This document shows, piece after piece, positions 34,145-43,892 of a DNA stretch of 64,000 bases. A program made the translations under genes and the position numbers. The DNA is from Candidatus Scybalocola faecavium (GTDB lineage Bacteria > Bacillota > Clostridia > Lachnospirales > Lachnospiraceae), in the NCBI GenBank assembly GCA_018713145.1, contig DVFP01000026.1, forward strand, positions 62,001 through 126,000, given 5' to 3'. The notes under the pieces are model-generated. The model did no database searches. It was not told the origin of the DNA and saw only the letters and a program-made list of their open reading frames with translations. The stretch's first letter is position 1; every line of letters starts with the position of its first letter.

Positions 34145-34597
34145 TCAGAAATATTTTCTTGAGCCCCACAGATTGCTCCGTTTTAATTCCAGATATTCAT
34201 TGTAGGCTTTCTCAAGAATCTGTTTTTCGTTTGTAAATTTCAGCAGATGATAAGCTTCATGATACTTATAATAGCCGGAATCCACAAAAAATTCTTCACG
34301 CTGTGGTTTGCTGAAATAGCTGTCAGCCATCATCAGATACCAATGCACATCCTTAACGATCAGATCGTTGGTCGTGTTAAAAGTATATTGACTTTTTCCC
34401 ACATATTTAATGATCGCCGCCTTTGCACCGGTCTCTTCCTTAACTTCACGAATCGCTGTTTCCTTATACTCTTCGCCCTCTTCAACAGTTCCTTTTGGTA
34501 ATACCCATCCTTCATATTTATTTTTATAATTTTTATATAATAGAAGGATCTTACCTCTAAATATAACCACACCGCCGCAACTTGTTGCCTCAATCAT
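34145..34597 (-). CDS. Nudix hydrolase
   Basis: A 150-residue Nudix protein. The Nudix box (residues about 36-58) is complete: G, then E five residues on, and REVKEETG, which binds the metal and hydrolyses a nucleoside diphosphate linked to another group. GWVLPKGTVEEGE is typical of the diadenosine-polyphosphate or MutT-like branch, but the substrate is not clear. AGGAGG lies seven bases before ATG 34597. It ends just before a terminator. Confidence 0.9.
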   Translation of the reverse strand: MIEATSCGGVVIFRGKILLLYKNYKNKYEGWVLPKGTVEEGEEYKETAIREVKEETGAKAAIIKYVGKSQYTFNTTNDLIVKDVHWYLMMADSYFSKPQREEFFVDSGYYKYHEAYHLLKFTNEKQILEKAYNEYLELKRSNLWGSRKYF

Positions 34598-34686
34598 TGC
34601 AATTCCTCCTGTCAGTCAGGGTGTGTTTTTTCCACTGTAAACAGTATACACTGTTTCAGGCGGCTTGACAAGGCTTCATAAGGGTC

Positions 34687-36393
34687 TTACTGAACATAAG
34701 CTGCAAAAAGCTGCTTTGCAATAGGCACAGCCACATAAGAACTGCTGGTACTGGCATTTTCCACCAGAACACAGACAGCGATCTGAGGGTTTTCAACTGG
34801 AGCAAAACCTACAAACCAGGCATTATTCCCTGAATTTGTCACCTCAGCGGTTCCGGTCTTTCCGGCAACCGTATAGCCCATACCATTTAAAGCTGTGGCC
34901 GTTCCGCTTGTTACTGTCTCTGTCATCATCTCTGTTAATATGGAAGCTTCTGATGCTGTCATAAGATTTCCATAGCTTTCCGGCATATTTTTAGATACAG
35001 TATTTCCGTCATTGCTTTGTACACGATCCACCAGATAAGGCTCCATAAGAACACCGCCATTGGCAATCGCGCTGGTGATCATAGCTGCATGGAGAGGCGT
35101 CATGGTGGTATAGCCCTGCCCAATGGCAGTAGCCCCTTTAAGCCAATCGCTATCCGATGCGCTCAATTCAAAACTGCTCTTAACATGAGCAATATCCGTT
35201 GGCAGAGCGCGATTAAACAGCAGCGTATCAGCCAGCTGAGTAAATCGTCCTGCATCCAGCCCGGTTCCTATATTGGCAAACGAAGCATTACAGGAATTGG
35301 CAAAAGACTGGATCAGATTCTGGGTTCCGTGGACAGTCCCATGATAGCAGGATAAGCCCTGCTGACCGCCGGCACCGTCAGAAAGAGAAATTCCGCCCTG
35401 GCAGGTATAAGTATAGCTGCTGTAATCCGGATTTTCCCGAATATATTCCAGCGTTGTCAGTATCTTAAAAATAGAACCCGGGGTAAATAACCCTTGTGTC
35501 GCCTGATTTAAAAGGCTTTTATTGCCTTCCTGGGATATAATGGCAGAATAATTTTCCTCCAGAGTATTAGGATCATAATCCGGCTTAGACACCATAGCCA
35601 GCACCTTTCCGGTGCTCGGCTCGATAGCCACGACAACGCCCTGGCTGCTGCCCAAAGCATCATAAGCCACCTGCTGGAGTTTTGTATTTAGCGTCGTTAC
35701 CACATCATCGCCGGGACTTTTCTCATCCCTAAGATCATTTAACGCCTTTGTAAGAGGATTAATATTGGATAAAAGCAGATCCCCTTCATTTGACGCCTCC
35801 AAACCGGACTTGTTGATCTCTGAAGTTCCTACCACATGAGCAAAAACATTTCCATAAGGATACTGACGGGTTTCGTTTCCGCCGGCATCTGTCACAGTTT
35901 GGGCCAACACCGCCCCATCTGAGGCAAGGATCCGTCCCCGGGTTGTTTTTTCCTGAAGCTTTGCAATATGGACATTCCCCGGACGATTGATCACATCCTT
36001 GCTTCCGGCTGCATTGTAATAAATAAAATATCCGATCGTTGCCACGAAAAGAAAAATAAATGCATACATGACCACAAGGATCTCCCGGTTTTTAACCCCT
36101 TTCGGCCGTTTAGCCTCTGCCTTTCGGATCTTCTTTTCTTCTTCTTTGTATATGGATGACGATTTATGACGGCCGCCTCTTGGCTCATCATAATCCTCCT
36201 GGAACGTATCATACCCGTCGTCGTAACTGTCATACCCATCATCATATCTGTCACCGTATCCGGCAGAACCTACAGAATCATCATAGCCGTCATCCTCCGG
36301 AAGCTCAAAGTAGGTATCATCCCGGTCCGGGAACATAAATGAATCATCGGGATGCCTGCCTTGGCTGCGGTGCGTATTCCTGCTGTTCTTCAT
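34687..36393 (-). CDS. PBP2-type peptidoglycan transpeptidase with acidic N-terminal tail
   Basis: A 568-residue penicillin-binding protein. Cytoplasmic tail, membrane segment (about 105-127), dimerisation region, and transpeptidase domain with Ser307-x-x-Lys310 (TPGSIFK), SCN (367-369) and KTGTAE (512). It cross-links peptidoglycan with its SEDS partner directly upstream, whose gene it overlaps by 50 bases. The tail is odd: residues about 15-70 are packed with Asp, Tyr, Gly and Glu (for example YDDGYDSYDDGYD). ATG 36393 has GAGG nine bases upstream; a GTG five codons earlier lacks one. FtsI/SpoVD or PbpA/RodA-type use cannot be told. Confidence 0.93.
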   Translation of the reverse strand: MKNSRNTHRSQGRHPDDSFMFPDRDDTYFELPEDDGYDDSVGSAGYGDRYDDGYDSYDDGYDTFQEDYDEPRGGRHKSSSIYKEEEKKIRKAEAKRPKGVKNREILVVMYAFIFLFVATIGYFIYYNAAGSKDVINRPGNVHIAKLQEKTTRGRILASDGAVLAQTVTDAGGNETRQYPYGNVFAHVVGTSEINKSGLEASNEGDLLLSNINPLTKALNDLRDEKSPGDDVVTTLNTKLQQVAYDALGSSQGVVVAIEPSTGKVLAMVSKPDYDPNTLEENYSAIISQEGNKSLLNQATQGLFTPGSIFKILTTLEYIRENPDYSSYTYTCQGGISLSDGAGGQQGLSCYHGTVHGTQNLIQSFANSCNASFANIGTGLDAGRFTQLADTLLFNRALPTDIAHVKSSFELSASDSDWLKGATAIGQGYTTMTPLHAAMITSAIANGGVLMEPYLVDRVQSNDGNTVSKNMPESYGNLMTASEASILTEMMTETVTSGTATALNGMGYTVAGKTGTAEVTNSGNNAWFVGFAPVENPQIAVCVLVENASTSSSYVAVPIAKQLFAAYVQ

Positions 36394-37708
36394 AGATCTG
36401 TGCCTCACTTTCTTTCTGTTTTAACAGATATAGTCCCTGGATAACTGCAAACGTTATGATGGTGGATAAAATAGAGCTTCCGCCGTAACTGATCAGGGGC
36501 AGGGTCACACCGGTATGGGGGATGAATTTAATAACACCGCCCAGGGTCAAAAACAGCTGGAAAGCATAAGCCGCGCTCAGGCCAATGGCCAAAAGCTTGT
36601 AAAAAGGCCGGGTAAGCTGAAGCGATATATTAATAAACATAATAAAACAGCTGATATATACAAGAACAATACAAATAGCAAACAGACCGCCCAGCTCTTC
36701 ACAAATGGCGGAAAAAATAAAGTCCGATTCCACAATAGGAATATCCCTGGGAGCTCCCTGATAAAGTCCCATGCCAAACCAGCCGCCGGTGCCTATGGCA
36801 AATAAAGACTGAGCGATCTGATAGCCGGTCCCTGCGTAATCTGCCCATGGGTTAAGCCATACCTGAACACGAACCTGTACCTGTCCGAAAAACCGGTAGG
36901 CAATCACTGACGCTGCAGCCAGGCCCCCAAAACCGATAGCCAGATACCTGGCCTTCTGGCTGGCCACATAGACCATAAAAAGATAGGTCATAAAAAAGAT
37001 CACTGCCGCGCCCAGGTCATTTTCCGCAACAAGCACAAGGACAAAAGCTGCTGCAAAGATTGAAACAAAGACCAGATACTTAAAATCGGTTCTCCTGCAC
37101 AGCATAGCTGCAGCAAAAAAAACAAAGATCACCTTTGCCAGCTCCGAGGGCTGAAGACCGATGGGACCGATCTGGATCCAGTTGGTGGCGCCGTTGGCCG
37201 ATCGTCCGAAAACAAACACTGAAGCCAGCACAAGAAAACACAAAACTCCGTAAACAATACCAAACCGGTCCAGTGTATGCACTTTTGCAATGATCACAGG
37301 AATGACCAGGGCCACCGCCGCACCGGCTACAGCAATACAAAACTGGCGGATGGCCAGATCAAAATCCAGCCGTGTCAGCATGACAAACCCTACCATCATT
37401 AAAAAACACATATTATTTACAAGAAGCCTGCTGGCATGGCGGTACATCACCGAGTACAGCACCAAAGTGACCACAAAAAAGATCACCTGGAAAATGTAAA
37501 ACGCCAATACAGCCATCGTCCGTTCATTAAGGAAAATGATCAGATAACAGACAAAGTGGATCAAAAACATCAGGATATTCTGCGTCATATACACAGATCC
37601 CCGATCCCAGGCATGCTTTGACCGAAATACCGTAAAACACTTCATGGCATATACGGCTGCAAGAATGATCAGCAAATATCTGGAAAGCTGCGTTAATAAA
37701 TTAACCAT
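36344..37708 (-). CDS. FtsW/RodA/SpoVE family peptidoglycan polymerase
   Basis: A 454-residue SEDS protein with about ten membrane segments, a glycosyltransferase that polymerises lipid II. Family motifs are IGLQPSELAKV near 185, VLVAENDLGAAV, and GVTLPLISYGGSS near 410. A short charged Glu/Gln-rich tail follows. It starts 11 bases after the U32 gene and overlaps its PBP partner by 50 bases, which fits their function as a pair. It could be RodA, FtsW or SpoVE. Confidence 0.95.
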   Translation of the reverse strand: MVNLLTQLSRYLLIILAAVYAMKCFTVFRSKHAWDRGSVYMTQNILMFLIHFVCYLIIFLNERTMAVLAFYIFQVIFFVVTLVLYSVMYRHASRLLVNNMCFLMMVGFVMLTRLDFDLAIRQFCIAVAGAAVALVIPVIIAKVHTLDRFGIVYGVLCFLVLASVFVFGRSANGATNWIQIGPIGLQPSELAKVIFVFFAAAMLCRRTDFKYLVFVSIFAAAFVLVLVAENDLGAAVIFFMTYLFMVYVASQKARYLAIGFGGLAAASVIAYRFFGQVQVRVQVWLNPWADYAGTGYQIAQSLFAIGTGGWFGMGLYQGAPRDIPIVESDFIFSAICEELGGLFAICIVLVYISCFIMFINISLQLTRPFYKLLAIGLSAAYAFQLFLTLGGVIKFIPHTGVTLPLISYGGSSILSTIITFAVIQGLYLLKQKESEAQIYEEQQEYAPQPRQASR

Positions 37709-37719
37709 AAGTCACCTGC

Positions 37720-40080
37720 CTATTCTACGCCCCGGTTGAAATGCCCCCGGGTAAATTCTTTATGTATGTTTTCATATGGATCAGAAAGGATCCTTCGGAC
37801 CATCTGAGGTGTTTCCACTGTAAAGTTGTAGCGCCACACGCCGGCACATAATCTGGAAAGCTTTTCCCCCTGATCATAAATAACAAGGGGAAGGCTGTTA
37901 TAAATAAGATTATAGCAGGCGGAGCATACATTTTTTACAGGGAAATGCCGGCCGGTCCGGTCAGACAGCTCCATGATGCCAGGCTTCTTATCACATCCCA
38001 GGAGATTTTTCCGAAGGCACTGAGCTGTAACCATTAAAGGAATACGGCCATAGACGATAATTTCCTCACCGGTACAGCCACGCCGGGACAGTTCAGCGCT
38101 GTTAAGCTCCAGGGGCACTGTAGTGCGCCGGATACCCAGACTGCGGTAATACTCTACAGCACGGCGGTTCATCGTATAAACACCGGCATCTGAAACTACA
38201 CACATATCTTCCCTCACAAGGCCTTCCCTTTTGAGAAATTCCAGGCTTTCCATATTTCTCACCATATATCCGTCCAGCCCCAGCGCTTTTAAAAATCCCG
38301 CCCGGTCATGCCAGCTTTTTCTTACCAAATCCCGGAAAATATGAGGAAGCGCCAAAAACACCTTCATTCCCCGTTTTTTTAATCCGGCGATTTCCTCCCT
38401 AATGTCCGGTTCATCTGCAAGCCAGGGTTCTAAATAAACAATGGACACAAAATCCTGCTCCTCCAGCACCCGGGCCTGCTCCATAGTGCTGACCAGTGCC
38501 GCTTTTATGGCAGGAACAGCCTCATCCTCTTTCTTCTGGTGAAAAGCAGCTTCATGGGGAAATGGGATAAGCTCTCTGGCATACCGGTCTTTAATCTGAC
38601 AAAGCAATGCCTGGATGCCATCCCTTCGAAGCTGATTGAGCCCGGTAATGGATACATAAGCATCTTCGTCCATTTTTATATCTACAGACTCCACATAAAA
38701 GGGTGTATTCCCTGTTTTTGAAATTCTCTTCTCCACATCTTCCCGATTTAATGGATGTTTTGATGCAGTTTCTACCACAGGTCCTAAAGCTTCCGCCTGA
38801 AAGCTGCCATACATCAGTTTTATTTTAGCAGGAAAATCTTTAAAAAGTGTTAATGAAATGTAAATCTTTTCTTGATTTTTATTGGATAAAAATCTTGTAT
38901 CAATGGAATCCATCAATGTTTTATTATATATTCGGAAAATCCTTGTTCCGGGCTGCAGCTTTTGCCACCCGGATATTAAGCCGGTTTTTCCCGGCATATA
39001 TGTTTCCTGTACAGAGATACTGTCTTTATCGCCGCATCCTTCCGGGAGCAGCACATCCCCTTTTTCTATCTTTACTTCCGGCTTAAACACTGTATTTTTC
39101 CCCTGACCCGCTAAAGTCCCTACACAGCTGCCCTGATGGTTGGGACGATCAAGGGTCATCATTTTCGGGCCATTGTGCTGACAATAATAGCCTTTGCAAA
39201 AGCCGCCCCGGTTATACAGCTCCATTAAGCCCCGCACATCCTGAGGATCAACATCATAACCGTCTTTTCCCCGGGCCTGATACAGATCCACATACTTTCT
39301 ATATATATATGACACATATGCCGCATATTCCGGACGTTTCATGCGGCCTTCAATCTTAAAAGAATCCACGCCAGCCTCACAAAGCTGAGGAATATATTCC
39401 AGGCCGCACATATCCTTCAGGCTCAAAAGATACGGCGCCTTGCGGCTGCTTACCGGCTTTCCGTTTTCATACAGACTGTAGGGAAGCCGGCAGGGCTGGG
39501 CACACCGGCCTCTGTTCCCGCTGCGTCCGCCGATCATACTGCTTAATAAACACTGGCCGGAATAAGAATAGCACATAGCTCCGTGGACAAAACACTCGAT
39601 TTCACCCTGAAAAACTTCTTTAACTGACCGGATCTCCTCCAATGAAAGTTCTCTGGCCGGAACAATACGGGTGACTCCCAATGCCTTTAACTGTCTGGCA
39701 TGATCCGGAGAAACCACCGTCATCTGAGTGCTGGCATGGATCGGAAGCTCAGGAAACCACTTCTGCACAGCGCAAAGGACACCCATATCCTGGACAAGTA
39801 CCGCATCCAATCCCCGGACATACAAAGGGGCAAGATATTCATACAGCTCCTCCTCCAGTTCCCGGTCCTTAAGAAGTGTATTCACGGTTAAATACAGCTT
39901 TTTCCCGTGGATATGGGCATAGTCAATGGCCTCAAGAAGACCCTGACCATCAGGATTTTTCGCATACGCTCTGGCTCCAAACTTTTGTCCGCCCATATAG
40001 ACAGCATCTGCCCCGGCACTAAAAGCTCCCGCCATACTTTCAAAAGAACCGGCAGGGGCCAGTATCTCTATATTTTTCAT
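37720..40080 (-). CDS. Peptidase U32 family protein (RlhA-like, DUF3656 C-terminus)
   Basis: A 786-residue protein of the U32 family. The N-terminal barrel starts EILAPAGSFESM; the family signature is ECFVHGAMCYSYSGQCLLSS, with SGNRGRCAQPCRLPY after it (four Cys for a cofactor), and a further CSACYN near the C-terminus. Several U32 proteins are now known as RNA-hydroxylating enzymes and not proteases; RlhA acts on 23S rRNA. ATG 40080 is preferred over one two codons earlier because of spacing to GGGAGG. The genes run zapA, U32, SEDS, PBP on one strand. Confidence 0.92.
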   Translation of the reverse strand: MKNIEILAPAGSFESMAGAFSAGADAVYMGGQKFGARAYAKNPDGQGLLEAIDYAHIHGKKLYLTVNTLLKDRELEEELYEYLAPLYVRGLDAVLVQDMGVLCAVQKWFPELPIHASTQMTVVSPDHARQLKALGVTRIVPARELSLEEIRSVKEVFQGEIECFVHGAMCYSYSGQCLLSSMIGGRSGNRGRCAQPCRLPYSLYENGKPVSSRKAPYLLSLKDMCGLEYIPQLCEAGVDSFKIEGRMKRPEYAAYVSYIYRKYVDLYQARGKDGYDVDPQDVRGLMELYNRGGFCKGYYCQHNGPKMMTLDRPNHQGSCVGTLAGQGKNTVFKPEVKIEKGDVLLPEGCGDKDSISVQETYMPGKTGLISGWQKLQPGTRIFRIYNKTLMDSIDTRFLSNKNQEKIYISLTLFKDFPAKIKLMYGSFQAEALGPVVETASKHPLNREDVEKRISKTGNTPFYVESVDIKMDEDAYVSITGLNQLRRDGIQALLCQIKDRYARELIPFPHEAAFHQKKEDEAVPAIKAALVSTMEQARVLEEQDFVSIVYLEPWLADEPDIREEIAGLKKRGMKVFLALPHIFRDLVRKSWHDRAGFLKALGLDGYMVRNMESLEFLKREGLVREDMCVVSDAGVYTMNRRAVEYYRSLGIRRTTVPLELNSAELSRRGCTGEEIIVYGRIPLMVTAQCLRKNLLGCDKKPGIMELSDRTGRHFPVKNVCSACYNLIYNSLPLVIYDQGEKLSRLCAGVWRYNFTVETPQMVRRILSDPYENIHKEFTRGHFNRGVE

Positions 40081-40086
40081 AAACAT

Positions 40087-40212
40087 TTTCCTCCCTGTAA
40101 AGCGGCACGCCCTGTGTACGAAAGCCTCGGATTGCTCCGCGCTGGCGCGCTTTGAGACTGGCTTTCTATAAAAATAAAGTGCTGCATGATAAAAAATGCA
40201 ACACCCCATTTA
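40087..40212 (-). terminator. Terminator-like inverted repeats between zapA and the U32 gene
   Basis: On the minus strand GTGTTGCA and TGCAGCAC (about 40178-40205) form a stem followed by CTTTATTTTTATAG. A second inverted repeat, GAAAGCC/GGCTTTC (40122-40128/40160-40166), lies nearer the U32 gene. Partial termination after zapA is likely. Confidence 0.45.
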
Positions 40213-40614
40213 TTATTTATGATACGCTTTTGTCTCCAGCTTTACGATCTGTTTTTGAAGTTCATTGATCTCGTTTTTCAGATTTTCAATCTCCTTGTCA
40301 GCTTCTTCCAGACGGATCTGGGAAGAAATAAGTTCATGTTTTAGATCATATTCTACCTTATCTTTATCTTCCATCTCCTGTTCCATCAATTCGATCTGAC
40401 TTTTGGCCTTGTAGTAGTCATCTGCCATATTCAGCTCCAGAAGAATCTTCTGCATATCCGAGTTCAGGCGACGATAATTGGGTGTATCATTTAATTCGGC
40501 CATCTTATTATTTATGTATAAGGCAATCTTTTGAAGATACTCTTCGCCTTCATATCCGCTAAGCGTGTAAACCTTGCCGCCAATCACGACCTGTATATCT
40601 GTTTTTGATGACAT
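40213..40614 (-). CDS. zapA: Cell division protein ZapA
   Basis: A 133-residue protein. The N-terminal domain (DIQVVIGGKVYTLSGYEGEEYLQKIALYIN) matches ZapA, and the C-terminal half (about 70-130) is a long coiled coil. ZapA binds FtsZ and stabilises the Z ring. AGGAGG precedes ATG 40614. Its position upstream of U32 and the SEDS/PBP genes is common in Clostridia. Confidence 0.92.
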   Translation of the reverse strand: MSSKTDIQVVIGGKVYTLSGYEGEEYLQKIALYINNKMAELNDTPNYRRLNSDMQKILLELNMADDYYKAKSQIELMEQEMEDKDKVEYDLKHELISSQIRLEEADKEIENLKNEINELQKQIVKLETKAYHK

Positions 40615-40770
40615 GAAGCAGTCCTCCTAACCCTTACTCTTCGTAAATATATTGTAATCCTTCAGGACGGCGCAAAAAAGATACGCCGCCCCGAGTCGTT
40701 ATAATACATTTATTATAAACGAAAGCAATCAAAAGCACAACCTATTTTGTCAGCTCTGATCCCTATATTT

Positions 40771-41769
40771 TTATTTTGGCGGTCTGAGTCCGAAATGCTC
40801 ATAGGCTGCCGCAGTCACCACGCGGCCTCTTGGCGTCCTGGAAAGAAGCCCGTTTTTAATAAGATAAGGCTCATACACATCTTCCAATGTGGATGCATCC
40901 TCGCCAATAGCTGCGGCCAGCGTATCCAGTCCTACCGGCTTCCCGTCAAACTTGTCAATCATAGTCATGATAATCGCCCGGTCAATATGATCCAGCCCCA
41001 GGGAATCAATCTCTAAAAGATCCAGGGCCTCTGCCGCTATATCAGCAGTGATCACTCCGTCATACCGTACCTGGGCATAATCCCTCACCCGCTTTAAAAG
41101 CCGGTTTGCCAGCCTTGGGGTTCCTCTGGAACGCCGCGCCAGCTCCAGGGCCCCGTATTCATTGATCTTAACATGAAGAAGCTGGGCCGAACGGCAGATG
41201 ATCTGGCTCAACTCCTGGGGGGAATAAAATTCCAGGCGGCTGACCACACCAAAACGGTCTCTCAGCGGGGCAGTTAAAAGCCCGGCCCGCGTTGTTGCCC
41301 CCACCAAAGTAAACCTGGGAAGATCAAGGCGGACGGAACGGGCAGTCGCACCTTTTCCGATCATAATATCAATAGCAAAGTCTTCCATGGCAGGATAAAG
41401 CACTTCCTCCACCTGCCGGTTCAGCCGGTGGATCTCATCAATAAATAGCAGATCTCCTTCTGTCAGGCTGTTTAAAATAGCCGCAATCTCCCCGGGCTTT
41501 TCAATAGCCGGGCCGCTGGTCACCTTCAGGTTCACATTCATCTCATTAGCAATGATCCCTGCCAGGGTCGTCTTTCCCAGTCCGGGAGGCCCGTAAAACA
41601 GCACATGATCCAACGGCTCCTCTCTTTGTTTAGCCGCCTCAATATATATTTTTAAGGTTTCCTTGGCTTTTGTCTGTCCGATATAATCTTTAAGGAGCTT
41701 GGGCCGCAGATTATTTTCAATTTTAATATCCTCTTCCACCAATTCTGTGGTAATAATTCGACGGTTCAT
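40771..41769 (-). CDS. ruvB: Holliday junction branch migration helicase RuvB
   Basis: A 332-residue AAA+ ATPase that drives branch migration with RuvA. The N-terminus [11 protein letters not shown], Walker [14 protein letters not shown] near 60, Walker [11 protein letters not shown] near 105, sensor GATTRAGLL near 155 and the C-terminal winged helix ([17 protein letters not shown]) are all present. It follows ruvA by 30 bases. Confidence 0.98.
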   Translation of the reverse strand: MNRRIITTELVEEDIKIENNLRPKLLKDYIGQTKAKETLKIYIEAAKQREEPLDHVLFYGPPGLGKTTLAGIIANEMNVNLKVTSGPAIEKPGEIAAILNSLTEGDLLFIDEIHRLNRQVEEVLYPAMEDFAIDIMIGKGATARSVRLDLPRFTLVGATTRAGLLTAPLRDRFGVVSRLEFYSPQELSQIICRSAQLLHVKINEYGALELARRSRGTPRLANRLLKRVRDYAQVRYDGVITADIAAEALDLLEIDSLGLDHIDRAIIMTMIDKFDGKPVGLDTLAAAIGEDASTLEDVYEPYLIKNGLLSRTPRGRVVTAAAYEHFGLRPPK

Positions 41770-41799
41770 ACGTTCCTCCTTGAATAGGAAAAATACAGG

Positions 41800-42411
41800 T
41801 TACAATGTGAGTATTTTCTTCAGAGCCAGCTTTAAAATCGCATCGCTGGTCATATCCTCACCAATCTCGCACTGGCGAACAGCCTGAAGCGCCTGAGTCT
41901 GACTGTAGCCTAAGGCCACCAAAGCCAGCACTGCTTCATTTTTACTGTCCGAAGCGCCGCTGCCTTCAAGGGGTACGTCCCCGCCGGATGTATTTTCCAG
42001 TACGTCTTCCAGATCCAGTTTATCCTTTAATTCCAAGATAAGTTTCTGGGCTGTTTTCTTTCCGATCCCCGGTGCCTTGGCAATCGTCTTGTCATCGCCG
42101 GCAAGAACGGCAAACCGCAGGTCATCCGGAGAAATAGCAGACAAAATGCCCAACGCGCCCTTAGGCCCAATGCCATTGACAGTAATGAGAAGGCGGAAGA
42201 TATTTAAGTCGTCCCTGGATAAAAAGCCGTAAAGGCACAGATTATCCTCCCGGACATAAAGATATGTATAAATCTTTATAGAACTGCCTCTCTCAGGCAG
42301 ATCCCGGATAACAGAGGCAGGGACAAAAACCTGATAGCCTATACCATTGTGATCAACTACCACATAATCCGGACCTGTCATTTCCAACTGTCCCTTAATA
42401 TATGCGATCAT
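41800..42411 (-). CDS. ruvA: Holliday junction branch migration protein RuvA
   Basis: A 203-residue protein that binds Holliday junctions as a tetramer and loads RuvB. Three domains: OB fold (1-62), two helix-hairpin-helix motifs (VNGIGPKGALGIL and APGIGKKTAQKLILELKDK) and a C-terminal helical domain (about 155-203) that touches RuvB. A consensus-like promoter lies at 42511-42539. Confidence 0.98.
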   Translation of the reverse strand: MIAYIKGQLEMTGPDYVVVDHNGIGYQVFVPASVIRDLPERGSSIKIYTYLYVREDNLCLYGFLSRDDLNIFRLLITVNGIGPKGALGILSAISPDDLRFAVLAGDDKTIAKAPGIGKKTAQKLILELKDKLDLEDVLENTSGGDVPLEGSGASDSKNEAVLALVALGYSQTQALQAVRQCEIGEDMTSDAILKLALKKILTL

Positions 42412-42510
42412 AAAATTCTCCTTTTTCCAAACATTGCCATTTCCAAATATCTCTATCTACAACCGTCCAATCACAGGCCGGTTCCCCTGATATTTGCAAA
42501 CATCAGTTCT

Positions 42511-42539
42511 ATTATATGAAATTTTCACCTGGAAATCAA
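42511..42539 (-). promoter_or_regulatory. Promoter of ruvAB
   Basis: On the minus strand TTGATT (42534-42539), 17 bases, TATAAT (42511-42516). The leader is about 95 bases. No LexA-type palindrome (GAAC-N4-GTTC) is seen near it. Confidence 0.65.
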
Positions 42540-42624
42540 CCATAGATTTACCGTCTATCAAAGGTGCAGTAAAAATAAAAAAGCGGACAAAGCACCATGA
42601 TTTCCGGCCTCTGTGAATCGAGGC

Positions 42625-42653
42625 TTGTCATCTTTCCATGAACCAACTATAAT
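42625..42653 (+). promoter_or_regulatory. Promoter of the yprB-like gene
   Basis: TTGTCA (42625-42630), 17 bases, TATAAT (42648-42653). A small GCCTC/GAGGC hairpin lies just before it. The region 42412-42767 holds only these two promoters. Confidence 0.7.
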
Positions 42654-42767
42654 AAAGCTGCTGAGACCAATTTTTGTTTCTGTACTATGATCGTTTCTGC
42701 ATTATGATATAGATTTCTGTTTTTATTCAGGAAGCGAAATTTAAAATCCGGATTTTAGGAGGTTTTT

Positions 42768-43892
42768 ATGGTTACCCGCACATATACTATTACAGAAAAA
42801 GATATTCCGGCATTTCACCGCCATACCATGGAAATGCTCCGCCATGACCCAAGACTTGCAAATGGCGTATTTTTTGATATAGAAACCACCGGTTTTTCCC
42901 CGGCTTCATGTGCCATCTATCTGATCGGATGCTGCCGTCACCAAGGAAACACATGGCAGCTTACCCAATGGATGGCCCAGGATGAAAGCCCTGAGGAGCA
43001 GCGCAGTATTTTAAACTGTTTTTTTCAGGCGATCCGGGAGGCTCCCGGGATCATTTCCTATAACGGGGCTGCTTTTGATCTGCCTTTTATTGAAAAGAAG
43101 TCCGCCCTTTTAGGCATGTCCCCGGATCTTTCCCAATGGGACCATATGGATCTTTACAAAACACTGCGTCCTTTTGGAACATTCCTCGGTCTGAACAGCC
43201 TTAAACTAAAAGCTGTGGAACAGTTTCTTAGCATACACCGGGAAGATACTTACTCCGGCGGCGCCCTGAACCCAATTTACAAAGCCTACACAAAAAGCCA
43301 TTCTGCCAAGATGGAAGAACTCCTGCTCCTTCATAACTATGAAGATATTAAAGACATGATTTTTATCCTTCCGGCCCTTGCCTATCCCTATGTATTGTCT
43401 GACGGAGCCTTTTCGATCGATCACATAGAAAAAACTTCAGGCATAAATATCTGTCTTACGCCGGAAATTTCCCTGCCTCTTCCCCTGGACGAAAAGGTGC
43501 TTTGCCTTCCCGGCACAGATTTAAAGGCCCATTTAAAAATACTCTCGAATCAGCTTTTGCTTTTTGTTCCCATGATCCATGGGGAAATGAAATTTTTCTA
43601 TGACAACTACAAAGACTATTACTATCTTCCACAGGAAGATTACGCCATTCATAAAAGTGTAGCCGCTTATGTGGACAAAAACTGCCGAAAAAAAGCTACT
43701 GCCAAAACCTGCTACACAAAAAAGACAGGTGAATTTCTTCCTCAGCCGGAAAAACTTTTCTCACCTGTCTTTAAAAATCATTATGAAGATAAAATCTTCT
43801 GGTTTGAATATAATCCCGGGCTTTTGGCATCACCGGAATTTCTATCCTACATTCAGCGTTTCTTACGCTTCTTTATTTTAGGAAGTTTTTGA
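42768..43892 (+). CDS. YprB-like RNase H-fold exonuclease
   Basis: A 374-residue protein with a DEDD-type ribonuclease H-like domain as in YprB. FFDIETTGFSP near 37 gives the Asp-Glu pair, ISYNGAAFDLPFIEK near 94 the second Asp, and NYEDIKDM near 190 the third. Such proteins are predicted 3'-5' exonucleases. The C-terminal third is not recognised. AGGAGG lies five bases before the ATG. Its last 40 bases overlap the convergent gene at 43853. Confidence 0.88.
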   Translation: MVTRTYTITEKDIPAFHRHTMEMLRHDPRLANGVFFDIETTGFSPASCAIYLIGCCRHQGNTWQLTQWMAQDESPEEQRSILNCFFQAIREAPGIISYNGAAFDLPFIEKKSALLGMSPDLSQWDHMDLYKTLRPFGTFLGLNSLKLKAVEQFLSIHREDTYSGGALNPIYKAYTKSHSAKMEELLLLHNYEDIKDMIFILPALAYPYVLSDGAFSIDHIEKTSGINICLTPEISLPLPLDEKVLCLPGTDLKAHLKILSNQLLLFVPMIHGEMKFFYDNYKDYYYLPQEDYAIHKSVAAYVDKNCRKKATAKTCYTKKTGEFLPQPEKLFSPVFKNHYEDKIFWFEYNPGLLASPEFLSYIQRFLRFFILGSF

